Made by a program: the position numbers and the translations under genes
DNA from: Phymatolithon calcareum
Taxonomy: Eukaryota > Rhodophyta > Florideophyceae > Hapalidiales
NCBI GenBank assembly: GCA_977006965.1
Contig: OZ345377.1
Coordinates: 1,116,001 to 1,180,000 of the forward strand
Length of the DNA: 64,000 bases
Direction: 5' to 3'
In this document: piece after piece, positions 21,759-31,277 of the stretch
How the letters are laid out: every line of letters starts with the position of its first letter
How positions within the stretch are numbered: position 1 is the first letter of the stretch
The notes under the pieces: generated by a model
What the model was told of the DNA's origin: nothing
What the model saw: only the letters and a program-made list of their open reading frames with translations
Database searches by the model: none

Positions 21759-23681
21759 ATGTCCGCTGCACGCGTAATTGACGTTTACGGAAGCTCCTCC
21801 GTGGGCAGGCATGAGCATCGCTGTCGCCGCCGCGGTGTGTCCGAGCGCGGTGGCGCTTTAATTGCGGGACATTGGATCCCCTCTGAAATCTGGGTAAGAA
21901 TCTGCGTCGCCGTCGAAAATGTGGCCGATTTGCAGGCGTTCCGTGCGACCTGTGCGACCGCCTTACGGGCAGTGAAGCAGGCACAGTCGACACGCTTTCG
22001 TCGCCTCCGCGAGGTGTTCGGCGCTCGAGCTTATACCATTCCTCCGGAATTGTTCATGAAATCGTTTGCCATTCATCCGCTTATTCCGTATGGCAAGGGT
22101 GTCGTACTCATTGTGGACGAGAGCGACAGTGGGCGCGGTGTGGAATTGGCCTGGATCGAAGGCAATACAATTTTGCAGACTCCGCTCGGAATTGTGGGAA
22201 ACATTAATGCTCCCGCAGCGACAGTGAGCAACGTTCAGTTTGCACCCGGAGGTGGACTACTTGCTATGTTGGTGATGCTGCGGAACGAGATTCAACCAGC
22301 ACCCGAACATGATCCTCTGAAGAGGTTGCGCGGCTTTGACAAATTGCCCAGTGGTCGTACCAGGGCCGACTACAAGTTCAAGCCCAGTGATGACTGCACC
22401 GTGCAGATCGTGGATCTTGTACGCGATGACAACTTTATGCCGTCAACCCTTAAGGTTTATACCTATTCTCATGTTTTCGTACCAGAGTATGGATTCGACA
22501 TGGTTTGGAGGCGTTCAGTGAAGAATCCCTCCGTTTTCGACCTGGTCTTCGTGGCCATGTTGCATTCCAGTACAAGTGCTGCTACATATTTGGTCCGATG
22601 GGAGGATTTCAGAAAGACCTCAGTGGGTAAGTATGTTTTCATGGCTTGCATTGAAGGTGCCGGTGACGTCTTTGTGGATGACAAGCGGTATGCCGTGAAC
22701 GATTTCCTCCATACGCAAGTAACTTCCCGCGTCGAACTTTCGCAAGATGGCAAGTGTATATTTTTTGACACTGTGTCAAAGTTTGGAGTGCTTCAGTTTG
22801 ATCAAGTGGAAATTTCTACTAAGGCGTTTGTTGTGCGTGCAGACATGAAGAATGACCCTGGTGCGAGTGACTCGCCGGGGAGAAGTGGAAGTGAGGAATT
22901 TTCCATCCGTCCGTCGTCCAAGAGCTGCATTCCTGCTTCCTCGCCAAACCGGCTTGCTTCATGTCCCAGCTCGTCCTCAAGGCCGATGTTCTGGGGCAAT
23001 TTTCCCCGCGTCACGCGCATGTCTCCAGACGGCACGCTTGTGTGTACGATTCTGAATGTGTATCAACACGATGATGTAAATGGAATGCCAGTTTGGAGGC
23101 GATCAGTGGAGATGCTATGCAACAAGACGGGCGAATCTCTATTCCTCATTTGGTTGGGTCCTATCGATGTGTCCAATCTTGGTCCTGAGTTTACTTTCGA
23201 CAAGAGTCATGACATCGCGCATCGAATTCTGGGCTTCTCCAGGAACTCTTCCATTGTCTGGGTTCGAGACGTGATATTTTCAACGGGAAAGTGTCGGGCG
23301 AGCAACCACCTCCCTTGTTTCATCGATTCGAGATCCGGTCGCATTGTTCAAGAGTTTGGTACTCGGCACGGCAAGAATCACTATGAGCATATCCAGATTG
23401 CTCCCAATGGGCTGACTGTTTATGGAACCCGCTATGAACACGGTTGTGTCTTTGTCGATGCAATTGATGCCATAAGCGGCGAGTTGGTGAAAGAAGTCAA
23501 TGTGACCGGTCCTATAAGGAGACCTTACGGATTTTCAGCTTGGTGTCAATTTCCTGTAGCTGATAATGTTCTTCACACCGCATCACGAGGCGACGTAGAC
23601 GTACTTTGCGAAACTACTCGTGGGTCGATTGGATGCGGATGGAAGCGCAAGAGGAAAGCTGTACTCCTGCTGGAGGAGTAA
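21759..23681 (+). CDS. F-box-like protein with possible beta-propeller, function unknown
   Basis: A 640-aa intronless protein. Residues about 38-85 (HWIPSEIWVRICVAVENVADLQAFRATCATALRAV) fit the pattern of an F-box (hydrophobic-P-x-E-I/L...L...R...C), which binds SKP1 in SCF ubiquitin ligases. The rest has no clear WD or Kelch repeat, but contains spaced beta-rich blocks with propeller-like phrasing such as VSNVQFAPGGGLLAML, VELSQDGKCIFF and RMSPDGTLVCTI. It ends in a basic KRKRKAV near the C-terminus. This suggests, but does not prove, a substrate-binding propeller. The ATG at 21759 is the first in the frame. The gene converges on ClpR. Confidence 0.6.
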   Translation: MSAARVIDVYGSSSVGRHEHRCRRRGVSERGGALIAGHWIPSEIWVRICVAVENVADLQAFRATCATALRAVKQAQSTRFRRLREVFGARAYTIPPELFMKSFAIHPLIPYGKGVVLIVDESDSGRGVELAWIEGNTILQTPLGIVGNINAPAATVSNVQFAPGGGLLAMLVMLRNEIQPAPEHDPLKRLRGFDKLPSGRTRADYKFKPSDDCTVQIVDLVRDDNFMPSTLKVYTYSHVFVPEYGFDMVWRRSVKNPSVFDLVFVAMLHSSTSAATYLVRWEDFRKTSVGKYVFMACIEGAGDVFVDDKRYAVNDFLHTQVTSRVELSQDGKCIFFDTVSKFGVLQFDQVEISTKAFVVRADMKNDPGASDSPGRSGSEEFSIRPSSKSCIPASSPNRLASCPSSSSRPMFWGNFPRVTRMSPDGTLVCTILNVYQHDDVNGMPVWRRSVEMLCNKTGESLFLIWLGPIDVSNLGPEFTFDKSHDIAHRILGFSRNSSIVWVRDVIFSTGKCRASNHLPCFIDSRSGRIVQEFGTRHGKNHYEHIQIAPNGLTVYGTRYEHGCVFVDAIDAISGELVKEVNVTGPIRRPYGFSAWCQFPVADNVLHTASRGDVDVLCETTRGSIGCGWKRKRKAVLLLEE

Positions 23682-24103
23682 GTTTGCCATCCTCCAGTAC
23701 TCGCCCTAACCCTTGTATGTCTTACTCTCTCGCGCTTATATTTGCAATCTCTTGGCGACATAGCTCTATTCAGTCTTGATTTCTTAAGGACATTTCTGTC
23801 AGTTCCACCCGAGCAAACGATTATACACAGCTCTCAACATGCTCTTTAGTAAATTTTACGAGTTGTTCGTTATCCTAAAAAACATGTCCATCCAGTACAG
23901 TACTTGCGCTCTCCCTTTACAATAACGCAGCACATTAGCGCCAAACCCATTTCTTCGCCACGAGAAAATGCTTCGAGATCAACATCGATGACAGGTATTA
24001 CAACAACATCGCCTCACATCCAGCTTCGAAATACGCAAGGCTATATTGCCATCGTCCCGGCAAATACAAGGCGTGTTTCTCTCCTTAACAATCCCCGTCT
24101 CTT
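23682..24103. other. intergenic between convergent genes
   Basis: 422 bp between the stops of the F-box-like gene and ClpR. It should hold the two 3'UTRs; nothing else is seen. Confidence 0.5.
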
Positions 24104-24898
24104 TTACTTCTCAAGAGCTGACAAAAATGCCGGAGCCTTTTGCGGTAGCTCTTTCTCCGACTTGAGAACTTTGTCAATTATGCCGTACTCGACAGCTTCT
24201 TCTGGGCTGAGGTACTTCGTGCGCATAGCGTCCTGCTCAATTTTCTCAATGGGCTGACCGGAGCGCTCCGAAATAATCTCGAACGCTTGTCGGCGATTAT
24301 ACAAAACTTCTTTTGCCTTAATCGCAATATCACTAGCCTGTCCTTGAGCCGAGCCACGGGGCTGGTGGAGCATTATAGTTGCATTCGGCAGCGACGCGCG
24401 GTTACCCTTCTCCCCAGAAGCGAGAAGCATGGCAGCCATACCGAAGGCCTGTCCGACGCAGATCGTGTGAACCGGCATCTTGACATAGTTCATCGTATCG
24501 GCAATAGCAAACGCCTCCGTCTCAAAGCCAACGTTTTGTCCATCAGGTGACGATGTGCCCGTACTGTTCAGATACATATACACCGGCTTGGACGCGTCTT
24601 CGTATTGTAGGTAGAGGAATTCGGCAATGATCAGTTCCGTCACGGCCGGCACTAGTGACATGCCCAAATAAATGATTCGATTGTGGAGCAGCAGCGAGGG
24701 CAGATCGGGCGGTGGTCCGGCGCGAGCTCCATCGTAATTCCCTCCCCCAGCCGACTGCATCGCATGTACCACGGTGTGCTTTTGCACTCTTTGGCGCGCC
24801 GCCTGTGTACGCCGTCGAGATGGTGTCAATGAGGCGCTCACATGCTGCAATTGAGGCCTGAGGACGGCCCCGGCGAACGAGGAGACAAACGCCGGCAT
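24104..24898 (-). CDS. ClpR: non-catalytic subunit of the plastid Clp protease
   Basis: A 264-aa ClpP-family protein from the first ATG (24896-24898). The fold is clear: PPPDLPSLLLHNRIIYLGMSLVPAVTELIIAEFLYLQYED, then YMYLNSTGT, TEAFAIADTM and EEAVEYGIIDKV. Two of the three catalytic residues are missing. The Ser position reads GQAFGMAAML (Gly instead of Ser), and the Asp region reads DAMRTKYLS. The His in IMLHQPRG is kept. This is the hallmark of ClpR subunits, which assemble with active ClpP in the cyanobacterial/plastid core. The sequence looks nearest to the ClpR4/ClpR1 group. The first ~65 residues precede the ClpP fold, are basic and Ser/Arg-rich, and carry a Phe at position 4, fitting a plastid transit peptide in red algae. 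Confidence 0.88.
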   Translation of the reverse strand: MPAFVSSFAGAVLRPQLQHVSASLTPSRRRTQAARQRVQKHTVVHAMQSAGGGNYDGARAGPPPDLPSLLLHNRIIYLGMSLVPAVTELIIAEFLYLQYEDASKPVYMYLNSTGTSSPDGQNVGFETEAFAIADTMNYVKMPVHTICVGQAFGMAAMLLASGEKGNRASLPNATIMLHQPRGSAQGQASDIAIKAKEVLYNRRQAFEIISERSGQPIEKIEQDAMRTKYLSPEEAVEYGIIDKVLKSEKELPQKAPAFLSALEK

Positions 24899-25317
24899 TA
24901 CTGATTTTCTCAGCGCTTTGTTGCTATTGTCTGCCTGCTGGATAACAGGTAGGTCAAAGCCCAATTAAATGCTACGGGAATCGAGACTCAGAAATGCAGC
25001 GTCGTGGAGGGGAACGTGCCTGAGACGCAAGTTGCGGCAATGATCTCGCCACCCCAAACTTTCCAAAGGATGAACAGCGTATGAGGGGAATCTCCACGTG
25101 GACAAGTGTGTACGTGTCTTGTCAAGCATACGTCATAGATTCCGCCACCGCGTGGAATTGTTGGCATATGGCTGCTTACAGCAGGCTCAAGACTTGAGCA
25201 CTGCTAGTGTTCGGATCCTTTGCGCTTCGACGGAGTTAAAAGCCATTGGCCATCGCACACAAGAAAAAAATCATCTACTGTGCCTGAAAGGACTTGTATT
25301 TGTGCTTGTCAACCGTG
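24899..25317. promoter_or_regulatory. divergent promoter region ClpR / OS-9-like
   Basis: 419 bp between the start codons of two divergent genes. It should contain both promoters. No TATA box or known element was recognised. Both flanking frames stay open a short way into it without an ATG. Confidence 0.4.
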
Positions 25318-26178
25318 ATGTGCATTAAGTTGCATTGCATATTTCTGGCCCTGCTTTGTGCAGGTGTTGCTGAGGCGAGTATCCGTGCGACGATCATCCA
25401 AGGTGAAATCCCACAAAAAGATGCATCGCGTCCGACATATAAATTGCGCTTACCAGACCCGGGTACAGGGAGCACATCTGCACTGGAGGATTCAACGGCT
25501 GAAGAGGCCCCAGGCTCCACCCGCGTGCGAATGGTGTCTGCACAAGGCCAAGTGTTGCAATGTGTGGTGCCGTCACCGCCGCCACTGGAGACGGGCACAC
25601 CGAAAACTGATAGCGAAAACGCATACGATGATGTGGACTATCTGCTACGAAGCTACGAGAACAAATGCTTTGTGCGCGAGGAAGGGTGGTGGACGTTTGA
25701 ATTCTGCTATGGCAAGGAAGTTATACAGGTGCACAAACCTGTCGATGAGAACGACAAGGAGCTCAGATATGTGCTTGGAGCATTTGACAGAGAGTTCGAT
25801 CTCGCACGTCGGAAGAACGTCGCAGTCGTGGCGAAACCTGGAGCACCGTTCACACAGCTTTACGGTAATGGTACAACGTGTGATGTTACCGGTCGCGCGC
25901 GGAAAATTCTTGTGAAGTACATCTGTGCTGATCATACGATGCAAATGGCGAGCATTAGACAGCAGGCCGGGGAATTGTTTTTGGTCAAGGGCATTAGAGA
26001 GGTGGAGACCTGTGTCTACGAACTTGATTTCATCAGTACTGCCATCTGTGAACAGAATCTTTATAAGAGTACGGCGAGAAGAAGTGCTTTGGAAATCAGG
26101 TGTGAACTTGAGAAGGGACAGGGAGTGTTTAAGGGTCTCTCTGCAAAGCGTTACCGAAGAGCAAGTTTAACTTTGTAA
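25318..26178 (+). CDS. OS-9/Yos9-like ER lectin (MRH domain)
   Basis: A 286-aa protein from the ATG at 25318, numbered here from that Met. It begins with a signal peptide (CIKLHCIFLALLCAGVAEAS). An MRH (mannose-6-phosphate-receptor homology) domain spans about residues 117-245: EEGWWTFEFCYGKEVIQVH, NGTTCDVTGRARKILVKYICAD and VKGIREVETCVYELDFISTAIC. The residues that bind mannose in OS-9 all have counterparts: the WW pair (124/125), Gln137, Asp189, Arg195, a Glu near 228 and Tyr234. OS-9 and Yos9 read trimmed N-glycans on misfolded proteins in the ER lumen and hand them to the HRD1 ubiquitin ligase for ERAD. The protein is short compared with OS-9 and shows no HDEL-type retention signal, so retention may depend on HRD partners. 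Confidence 0.87.
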   Translation: MCIKLHCIFLALLCAGVAEASIRATIIQGEIPQKDASRPTYKLRLPDPGTGSTSALEDSTAEEAPGSTRVRMVSAQGQVLQCVVPSPPPLETGTPKTDSENAYDDVDYLLRSYENKCFVREEGWWTFEFCYGKEVIQVHKPVDENDKELRYVLGAFDREFDLARRKNVAVVAKPGAPFTQLYGNGTTCDVTGRARKILVKYICADHTMQMASIRQQAGELFLVKGIREVETCVYELDFISTAICEQNLYKSTARRSALEIRCELEKGQGVFKGLSAKRYRRASLTL

Positions 26179-26187
26179 TTATAACAT

Positions 26188-26583
26188 TTATCCACCATTC
26201 GTCCTCGCTTGCAGCTCTCGAGCCAACTTATCTTTCCATGAATATGTACAGACGTTCACTACAGTTACCAACCCGTTTGCTGGCCATTGCGGTAACTCTT
26301 CTAGCGAACTAATGTGACTCAAGGCCATCGGAACCAGAACGAACGTCGAATTGCAGCTCTGCTCTTCCACAACGGATTCACGTTTTTCCTCTTCTGATAT
26401 TTTCAGCACTGCTCGAATATCTCGAAGGATGGCGGTGTGCGTTCCACCAGACAGAACAACCCCATTATGGCTCAAGGTCGTCCGAACTAGACGGTTGGTC
26501 AAATTATCCGCTTTGCTCCAAATAGACTTCACCGTTCTCATCTTTGTAACCATTTTTGGCTCTCCTGGAACATCTGGACACAT
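26188..26583 (-). CDS. small conserved-looking hypothetical protein
   Basis: A 131-codon frame starting at the ATG 26581-26583. It contains MRTVKSIWSKADNLTNRLVR, GGTHTAILRDIRAVLKISEEEKRE and ANGLVTVVNVCTYSWKDKLARELQ. No domain was recognised. Its composition looks protein-like (no low complexity, balanced residues), and its stop is only 9 bp from the stop of the OS-9-like gene on the other strand. It could be a whole small gene or the last exon of a spliced one. No signal peptide or membrane segment is visible. Confidence 0.4.
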   Translation of the reverse strand: MCPDVPGEPKMVTKMRTVKSIWSKADNLTNRLVRTTLSHNGVVLSGGTHTAILRDIRAVLKISEEEKRESVVEEQSCNSTFVLVPMALSHISSLEELPQWPANGLVTVVNVCTYSWKDKLARELQARTNGG

Positions 26584-26776
26584 AGTGGCGTACGTTTCAC
26601 AGCACAACAAAAACCATCTCTTATCCGTAAAATGGATCTATAGCGGTGTTCCACATCCACAACCACGCTAGAGATTTTGACTCTTACCGCGCGGTGTTCG
26701 ACGCGGGCGGTAACAACGCCCCAAGTCTGCAGTGAGCCGAAGCTCGTCCAGCGATATTACCCGACGTCCCGAGCAC

Positions 26777-27622
26777 CTACATTTTGGGTCGACTAAGACG
26801 CTTAAGTACATTGCCCAGCGCCGTCGCGGTTTCCTCCTTCGACAAATTCTTCCACGCAATGCGCGCCTCCCTGGCGCCATTCGCCATCCATGCATCGCTA
26901 AACTTTTTCCGCAACGCGAGTTTCGTGAGCACCCTACCATCGACCTTCCTCTCCAGTGCCCATTTCTCTGCATAGTCCACCGCGCGCTCCAGCACCGCAA
27001 CTTTGTCCTTCCCGTCGACAATTTCGTTGACGAGTCCTGCGTCACGCGCCTCATTCGCCGCGATCATTTGTCCCCGTAGCAGCATGATTTCAGCTTGCGC
27101 GGGTGGAGTGACAACCTGAGCGAAGCGGCGCGCCCAAAATTCAGGCACTGATATACCCAGCGCAGCCTCGTTGAGACCGATGCGGATGTCGGACAGTGCA
27201 ATACGGTAGTCGCAACAAAGGGCGATGCAACATCCGCCGGCAGGGACCGCGCCACGGATAGCTGCGACGGTCGCCAGTGGCGTTTTGTGCAGGCGCGCCA
27301 GAAAGTTCGTGCTTGTGCGCCAGAAGGTGAGGAAACGAGCGCGTGTTGTGGACGGTGCGTGCAGTTCGGTGAGATCATTTCCGGCAGTGAAGATCGGCGA
27401 CGGGAGTGAGGATGAGACGACAAGGACACGAGTGTGCGATGGGAATTGATGCTGTTCTAAATATGTCAAAGCGGACAGCATCGAAGTCCATAATTCCAAA
27501 TTGAGCGCGTTCACTGGACCACGATTGAGTGCCAGATTTGCCACGCCGGGTCTCGGCCAGGTGAGAGAGACGTGCTTGAGTTTGGGCACATTTTCAGGAG
27601 GCAGGAAGTCTTCTTGCGTCAT
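26777..27622 (-). CDS. enoyl-CoA hydratase/isomerase family, probable Delta3,Delta2-enoyl-CoA isomerase
   Basis: A 281-aa crotonase-fold protein from an ATG at 27622. Diagnostic blocks are NRGPVNALNLELW, FTAGNDLTELHAP, ATVAAIRGAVPAGGCCIALCCDYRIAL and IGLNEAALGISVPEFW. The order and wording (GACPAGGC...CDYRI...IGLNE-x2-LGI) match ECI1-type isomerases, which convert 3-enoyl-CoA to 2-trans-enoyl-CoA so that unsaturated fatty acids can enter beta-oxidation. The oxyanion-hole Gly residues and the conserved Glu in GLNE are present. The C-terminus ends SRPKM. The final PKM resembles a weak type-1 peroxisomal signal, while no clear mitochondrial presequence is seen, so the location is unresolved. Confidence 0.85.
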   Translation of the reverse strand: MTQEDFLPPENVPKLKHVSLTWPRPGVANLALNRGPVNALNLELWTSMLSALTYLEQHQFPSHTRVLVVSSSLPSPIFTAGNDLTELHAPSTTRARFLTFWRTSTNFLARLHKTPLATVAAIRGAVPAGGCCIALCCDYRIALSDIRIGLNEAALGISVPEFWARRFAQVVTPPAQAEIMLLRGQMIAANEARDAGLVNEIVDGKDKVAVLERAVDYAEKWALERKVDGRVLTKLALRKKFSDAWMANGAREARIAWKNLSKEETATALGNVLKRLSRPKM

Positions 27623-27954
27623 CGAAAATATTTGAGTTGGTCAGCGCAATTGACGCCTGCGTGCGAACTGGGACGGCATGTTGCAGTGGAATTAAGAGAT
27701 ATCGTACAGTGCCGTGCAATACATTATGCAGATTTTCAAGCGTCGTATCATATGATAGCTAGGGGATGTTCGGCAATTGCTGCAGAAAATCAGATGCATA
27801 CCAGCTCAATTTCACTCGTCGTTTTGGGAGGGCAAGTCATCTGTCACCTCTTTAGTGGAGTTCCTGCGGGAGTGCGTTTTACAAGCAAGCACTAACGGGA
27901 ACTTGTTGCGCGAGAAGTTTTACCTCGTATTCAAAACTGCAAGTGAAAACGAGG

Positions 27955-28323
27955 TCAGTAGTACTCTGCACTTATTGCTATCGAAGTTCCCATTATTGGA
28001 AAGTCTGACACGTTTCTGGATGGCATTACTGTATTGATTTCTCCGGAATTACTGAGCTTGCCTCTTCCTGTGGTGCACTTCTTGCAATCAGGGCATTTCG
28101 CACTTGGGCCCAGAACGCCAGCTGTTATTGGTGCAAAAAGGATGAACTCCAACTGCTCATTGTTTAGCTGATAAAGCTGCCTGTATGTAGAGTTTGGGAG
28201 AATGACTGCGTTGTTTTTGCAGGTTCGACAATGTACGCACTGTACGGGTAGGGGTCTAGTGCTGACATGAAGTCGAAGGCTAGCTTCTCCAGTGAGGTGT
28301 GTAGGCTCAAGGTTGTAAGTCAT
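27955..28323 (-). CDS. hypothetical small protein with two CxxCxxC clusters
   Basis: A 122-codon frame from an ATG at 28321-28323. It has two cysteine clusters about 50 residues apart, CVHCRTC and CPDCKKC, which could bind a metal ion together. The spacer reads LPNSTYRQLYQLNNEQLEFILFAPIT. I do not recognise a family. It may be a fragment of a transposon-encoded zinc-binding protein. Weakly supported. Confidence 0.25.
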   Translation of the reverse strand: MTYNLEPTHLTGEASLRLHVSTRPLPVQCVHCRTCKNNAVILPNSTYRQLYQLNNEQLEFILFAPITAGVLGPSAKCPDCKKCTTGRGKLSNSGEINTVMPSRNVSDFPIMGTSIAISAEYY

Positions 28324-28389
28324 GCAGTATTGGAGCCACCATTCAGGATGTACGTTATTTAATGGAGCCAAACATGAGAGTTATAAGGC

Positions 28390-28683
28390 ATGGATCTAAA
28401 AGGAAGAAGAAAAAGAGAGAGAAATTGTGGTCGATACCAACGAGAAAGCAAACCCTGTAGTTCTAATTCAATACAGGAAGCACCGACTTGTTGTAATCAA
28501 CTGGTACGAAAACCAGAGTCTTACAATGAACATTTCAACGAGGTTGCGGAAAAGAGTCTGAAAACTCTACAACGAAGTTTAACATGGCCAACGGTAGCGA
28601 GATCTTCGGCAGAAGAAACAAAAACGGCTATAGACAAACTTCGGGCCTTAGAGATCTATATGCCAGAAGAAATGATGGTGTGA
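28390..28683 (+). CDS. hypothetical 97-codon open frame
   Basis: An ATG-initiated frame rich in Lys, Arg and Glu (MDLKGRRKRERN at the start, AEKSLKTLQRSLTW in the middle). No domain or signal is visible. It starts 67 bp from the divergent CxxCxxC frame. Could well be chance. Confidence 0.15.
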   Translation: MDLKGRRKRERNCGRYQRESKPCSSNSIQEAPTCCNQLVRKPESYNEHFNEVAEKSLKTLQRSLTWPTVARSSAEETKTAIDKLRALEIYMPEEMMV

Positions 28684-30158
28684 TGTTCGCTAAAAATGCC
28701 GGCGTTGAGGGCTTCAAAAATAAAAGCTTACAATTTCCCCCTATTTGATGGAGCATGCAACTGTGTCATCTTGCGCACCCCGTGGTTCAAACTCTATTCT
28801 GGTCACCACGTACGTTGGTGTCGTGGTAGTGGTTGAAAGGTCGGCAGCGCAGTCCCATTGCGTCTTCATCGTTGGAGGGGGTTTGCACTCCCCGTGTCGC
28901 ACGTATCGAACGCAGGGGGCAACCTCAAAAGAATTTTCAGAGAGAGGGAGGAGAAGACAGGCAATCGAAGGCGACATTGGATAATGGCAGACGTGTTCGC
29001 ATTGCAATGCTTGGAGCGATTGTCAGAAATTTACAGGCGTCCCGTTTGTGCGTTGCGGCATAGAGGATCTGAGAATCTGCAGGTTGTGGGGGTCTTGAGT
29101 GTGGGCGGATAGGTTGGACCGGCGTGAGAAATAAATCTGCTTTCTCGATGGAAGGAGGCGATTGAAGAGGACTCCTGGCATTTCTTTTGAGTAGTGCCGT
29201 TGTGTGACGGGTTTAGGTCCTCCGCTTGCTCATGTTTGCAACTGGAATTGAGTCAGGAAAGCCTGCCGCGCTGGTCCACAAGCACTGCAATTGCAAACGA
29301 GTGCTCAGGGGGCAGCTGCGTACGTTCGGAGCGATGGTGCGGAAAGCATGGAATCTTAAGTTAACAAGCGCAGCACACGAGGCTGACATAGACAGTGGTT
29401 GGATACCGAGTGACTTCGGGGCCCTAAAAAAATGAGGCCGTTGATGAGTTCGCGCAACGAGATGGAAGTAAGTTCTTTATGGCAGCAAGCGACAGCGCCC
29501 ACTCTGCACGCCGCACGATTCATCATCAAAGCACCGTACTGACATGCCCCACTTGTACAGGGAACATCAGAGAGGTAGTCAATCTTTTGAAAAATTAGAA
29601 TTTGGTCGATGCGTTAATGCACGTTCAGCTGGAAAACAAAGAAAGAAAGGCCTGTTGCACTCATTTCTGCGAAGGGCTTCTGATTGCGCGAAAGTAAGGG
29701 ATCGCGTGGTGAACAACGGGAAGTCAAGGGTTTGATGCTTGCTGGAGAAATACTGTAGTACAATGAATGAGGTCGATTAGGCGAGAAGTGAACAACGGGA
29801 AGGCAGAGATTTACTTTCAGATAATTAAACGTTACGGAGGGGCGTGCCCGAGGAAAGATTAACCATCCAACAGGCGTGCGCCATCCGCCTTTCGTGTTAA
29901 ATAATTTCGTTATAATAAGTGATACTCAACCAATAAATAAATCAGCAAATACGCCGGCTGCTCTCGCCGTTATGGGTAAACCAGTCCTACTGTAGAGAGC
30001 TCTCGATGATCGAAACGCAATCAGAGTGATATTCCAGGGCCATCCGCCATCCCAAAACGCCTCCCGCATCGCACAGATATTTTCGTCGCACCAACCGGTG
30101 CACACACGCAAAAAAACGCATCCGCTCACCGTCGCGGCAATCCCTTCCCCTCCTCACA

Positions 30159-31277
30159 TTAGTCATGTTGATAGGGCACGGGTTCCACACGTTTACGATG
30201 TCGATACGCGACCTTGCCTTCCGCATCATAGACAATAGTTTGAAAAATGCCCCGATCAGGAAAGAACTGAAACTTGAAAAATCCATTCAATGATTTCACA
30301 AACGGTGCCTCCTTCCCCCTGACCACCCCCCATACCCTCCGCCAATGGTCCCTATTATGTTTCTTACTGAGCAGCATAACTTTGTCCAGTTCACTTCCGC
30401 CACCACTGATAAAGTGATGAATACCGTTGACATGCAGATGCATTAGTGCATGCTCATGTCCTGAAACATACGCCAAAACTCGATCACCATATTCCTTCAA
30501 CACAGGTTCCAATTTCTTACGCACATCCCTACATCCACGATGTCCAGCTGTAGATCCTGAGTACATATTGTGATGACCGATAACGAGAAAGTGCGTTTCC
30601 TTCGCCGCCTTAAGCGTCTTCCGTAACCATTCCGTCTGCGGCTTTCCATGAAATCCATTACTTCTCGCCATTATGCCGGCAGTGTCCCCACCGTGCATAT
30701 ACGGCGTGGTGTCAAGGAACACCAGCAATAAATTCGGGTGCACCGATCGTGTGTAGAATCGATCCGGCATATCCCACGGCGCACTGCGTGTTGAGTATGA
30801 AATCTGAGCTAGTGCATCGCCAAAATGGTCGTGGTTCCCAAGCACAGGCCAGAAGGGAACGGTGTTCAATGCGTCATGCACATTGTATACATGCTCGTAA
30901 CTCGAATTGAACTGCGCATCGGACGGGGATTTCACACCGTTTTCGTAGAAATTGTCGCCGGTTGACACGATTCGGACGTTTCGTTCCCCATCCGCGACTC
31001 GAGCGAGTGCGGCGGCTACATCACGTTGCGCGAAAAGACCACATCGACCCCAGTCGCCTACCGCGAGAATGGCGGGAGGGTCGGCACGGGCAATGTGCGA
31101 AGAAATGACTTTGACATTTCGCAGACGATCGGACGGAGAGAATCTTAGCGTTGTTGTGCAGATTGCCAGAAAAATGAGACCGAGAAGGACAAGACGGCGC
31201 ACGAACACGGACTGAAACAGGGAGGAAGATGAGGATCCGCGCGGCAGAAGGTGGGTGCGCTCAGTGGGAGTTTCCAT
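30159..31277 (-). CDS. type-5-like purple acid phosphatase, membrane-anchored
   Basis: A 372-aa metallophosphoesterase from the ATG at 31275-31277. All binuclear-metal motifs of mammalian-type purple acid phosphatase (TRAP) are present: GDWG (Asp75), GDNFY (Asp108, Tyr111), GNHD (Asn148, His149), VIGHH (about His235) and GHEH (His274, His276). These enzymes hydrolyse phosphomonoesters at acidic pH with an Fe-Fe or Fe-Zn centre. Unlike soluble secreted members, this one has a hydrophobic segment at residues 28-45 preceded by a short basic cytosolic tail, predicting a type II membrane protein. The tail holds ERTHLL, an acidic dileucine pattern used for sorting to lysosome or vacuole. In-frame ATGs also exist at 31493 and 31436, but this start gives the most sensible topology. 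Confidence 0.88.
   Translation of the reverse strand: METPTERTHLLPRGSSSSSLFQSVFVRRLVLLGLIFLAICTTTLRFSPSDRLRNVKVISSHIARADPPAILAVGDWGRCGLFAQRDVAAALARVADGERNVRIVSTGDNFYENGVKSPSDAQFNSSYEHVYNVHDALNTVPFWPVLGNHDHFGDALAQISYSTRSAPWDMPDRFYTRSVHPNLLLVFLDTTPYMHGGDTAGIMARSNGFHGKPQTEWLRKTLKAAKETHFLVIGHHNMYSGSTAGHRGCRDVRKKLEPVLKEYGDRVLAYVSGHEHALMHLHVNGIHHFISGGGSELDKVMLLSKKHNRDHWRRVWGVVRGKEAPFVKSLNGFFKFQFFPDRGIFQTIVYDAEGKVAYRHRKRVEPVPYQHD

Larger units (their letters stand above)
27623..30158. other. intergenic with small uncertain open frames
   Basis: 2.5 kb between the isomerase start and the phosphatase stop. Two ATG-initiated frames are listed separately because they might be real. The remainder (28.7-30.1 kb) holds only short frames with no motif. 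Confidence 0.45.

Noticed and set aside
24104-24898. Active ClpP protease
   Set aside because: The nucleophile Ser and the Asp of the triad are missing, so ClpR is the correct reading.
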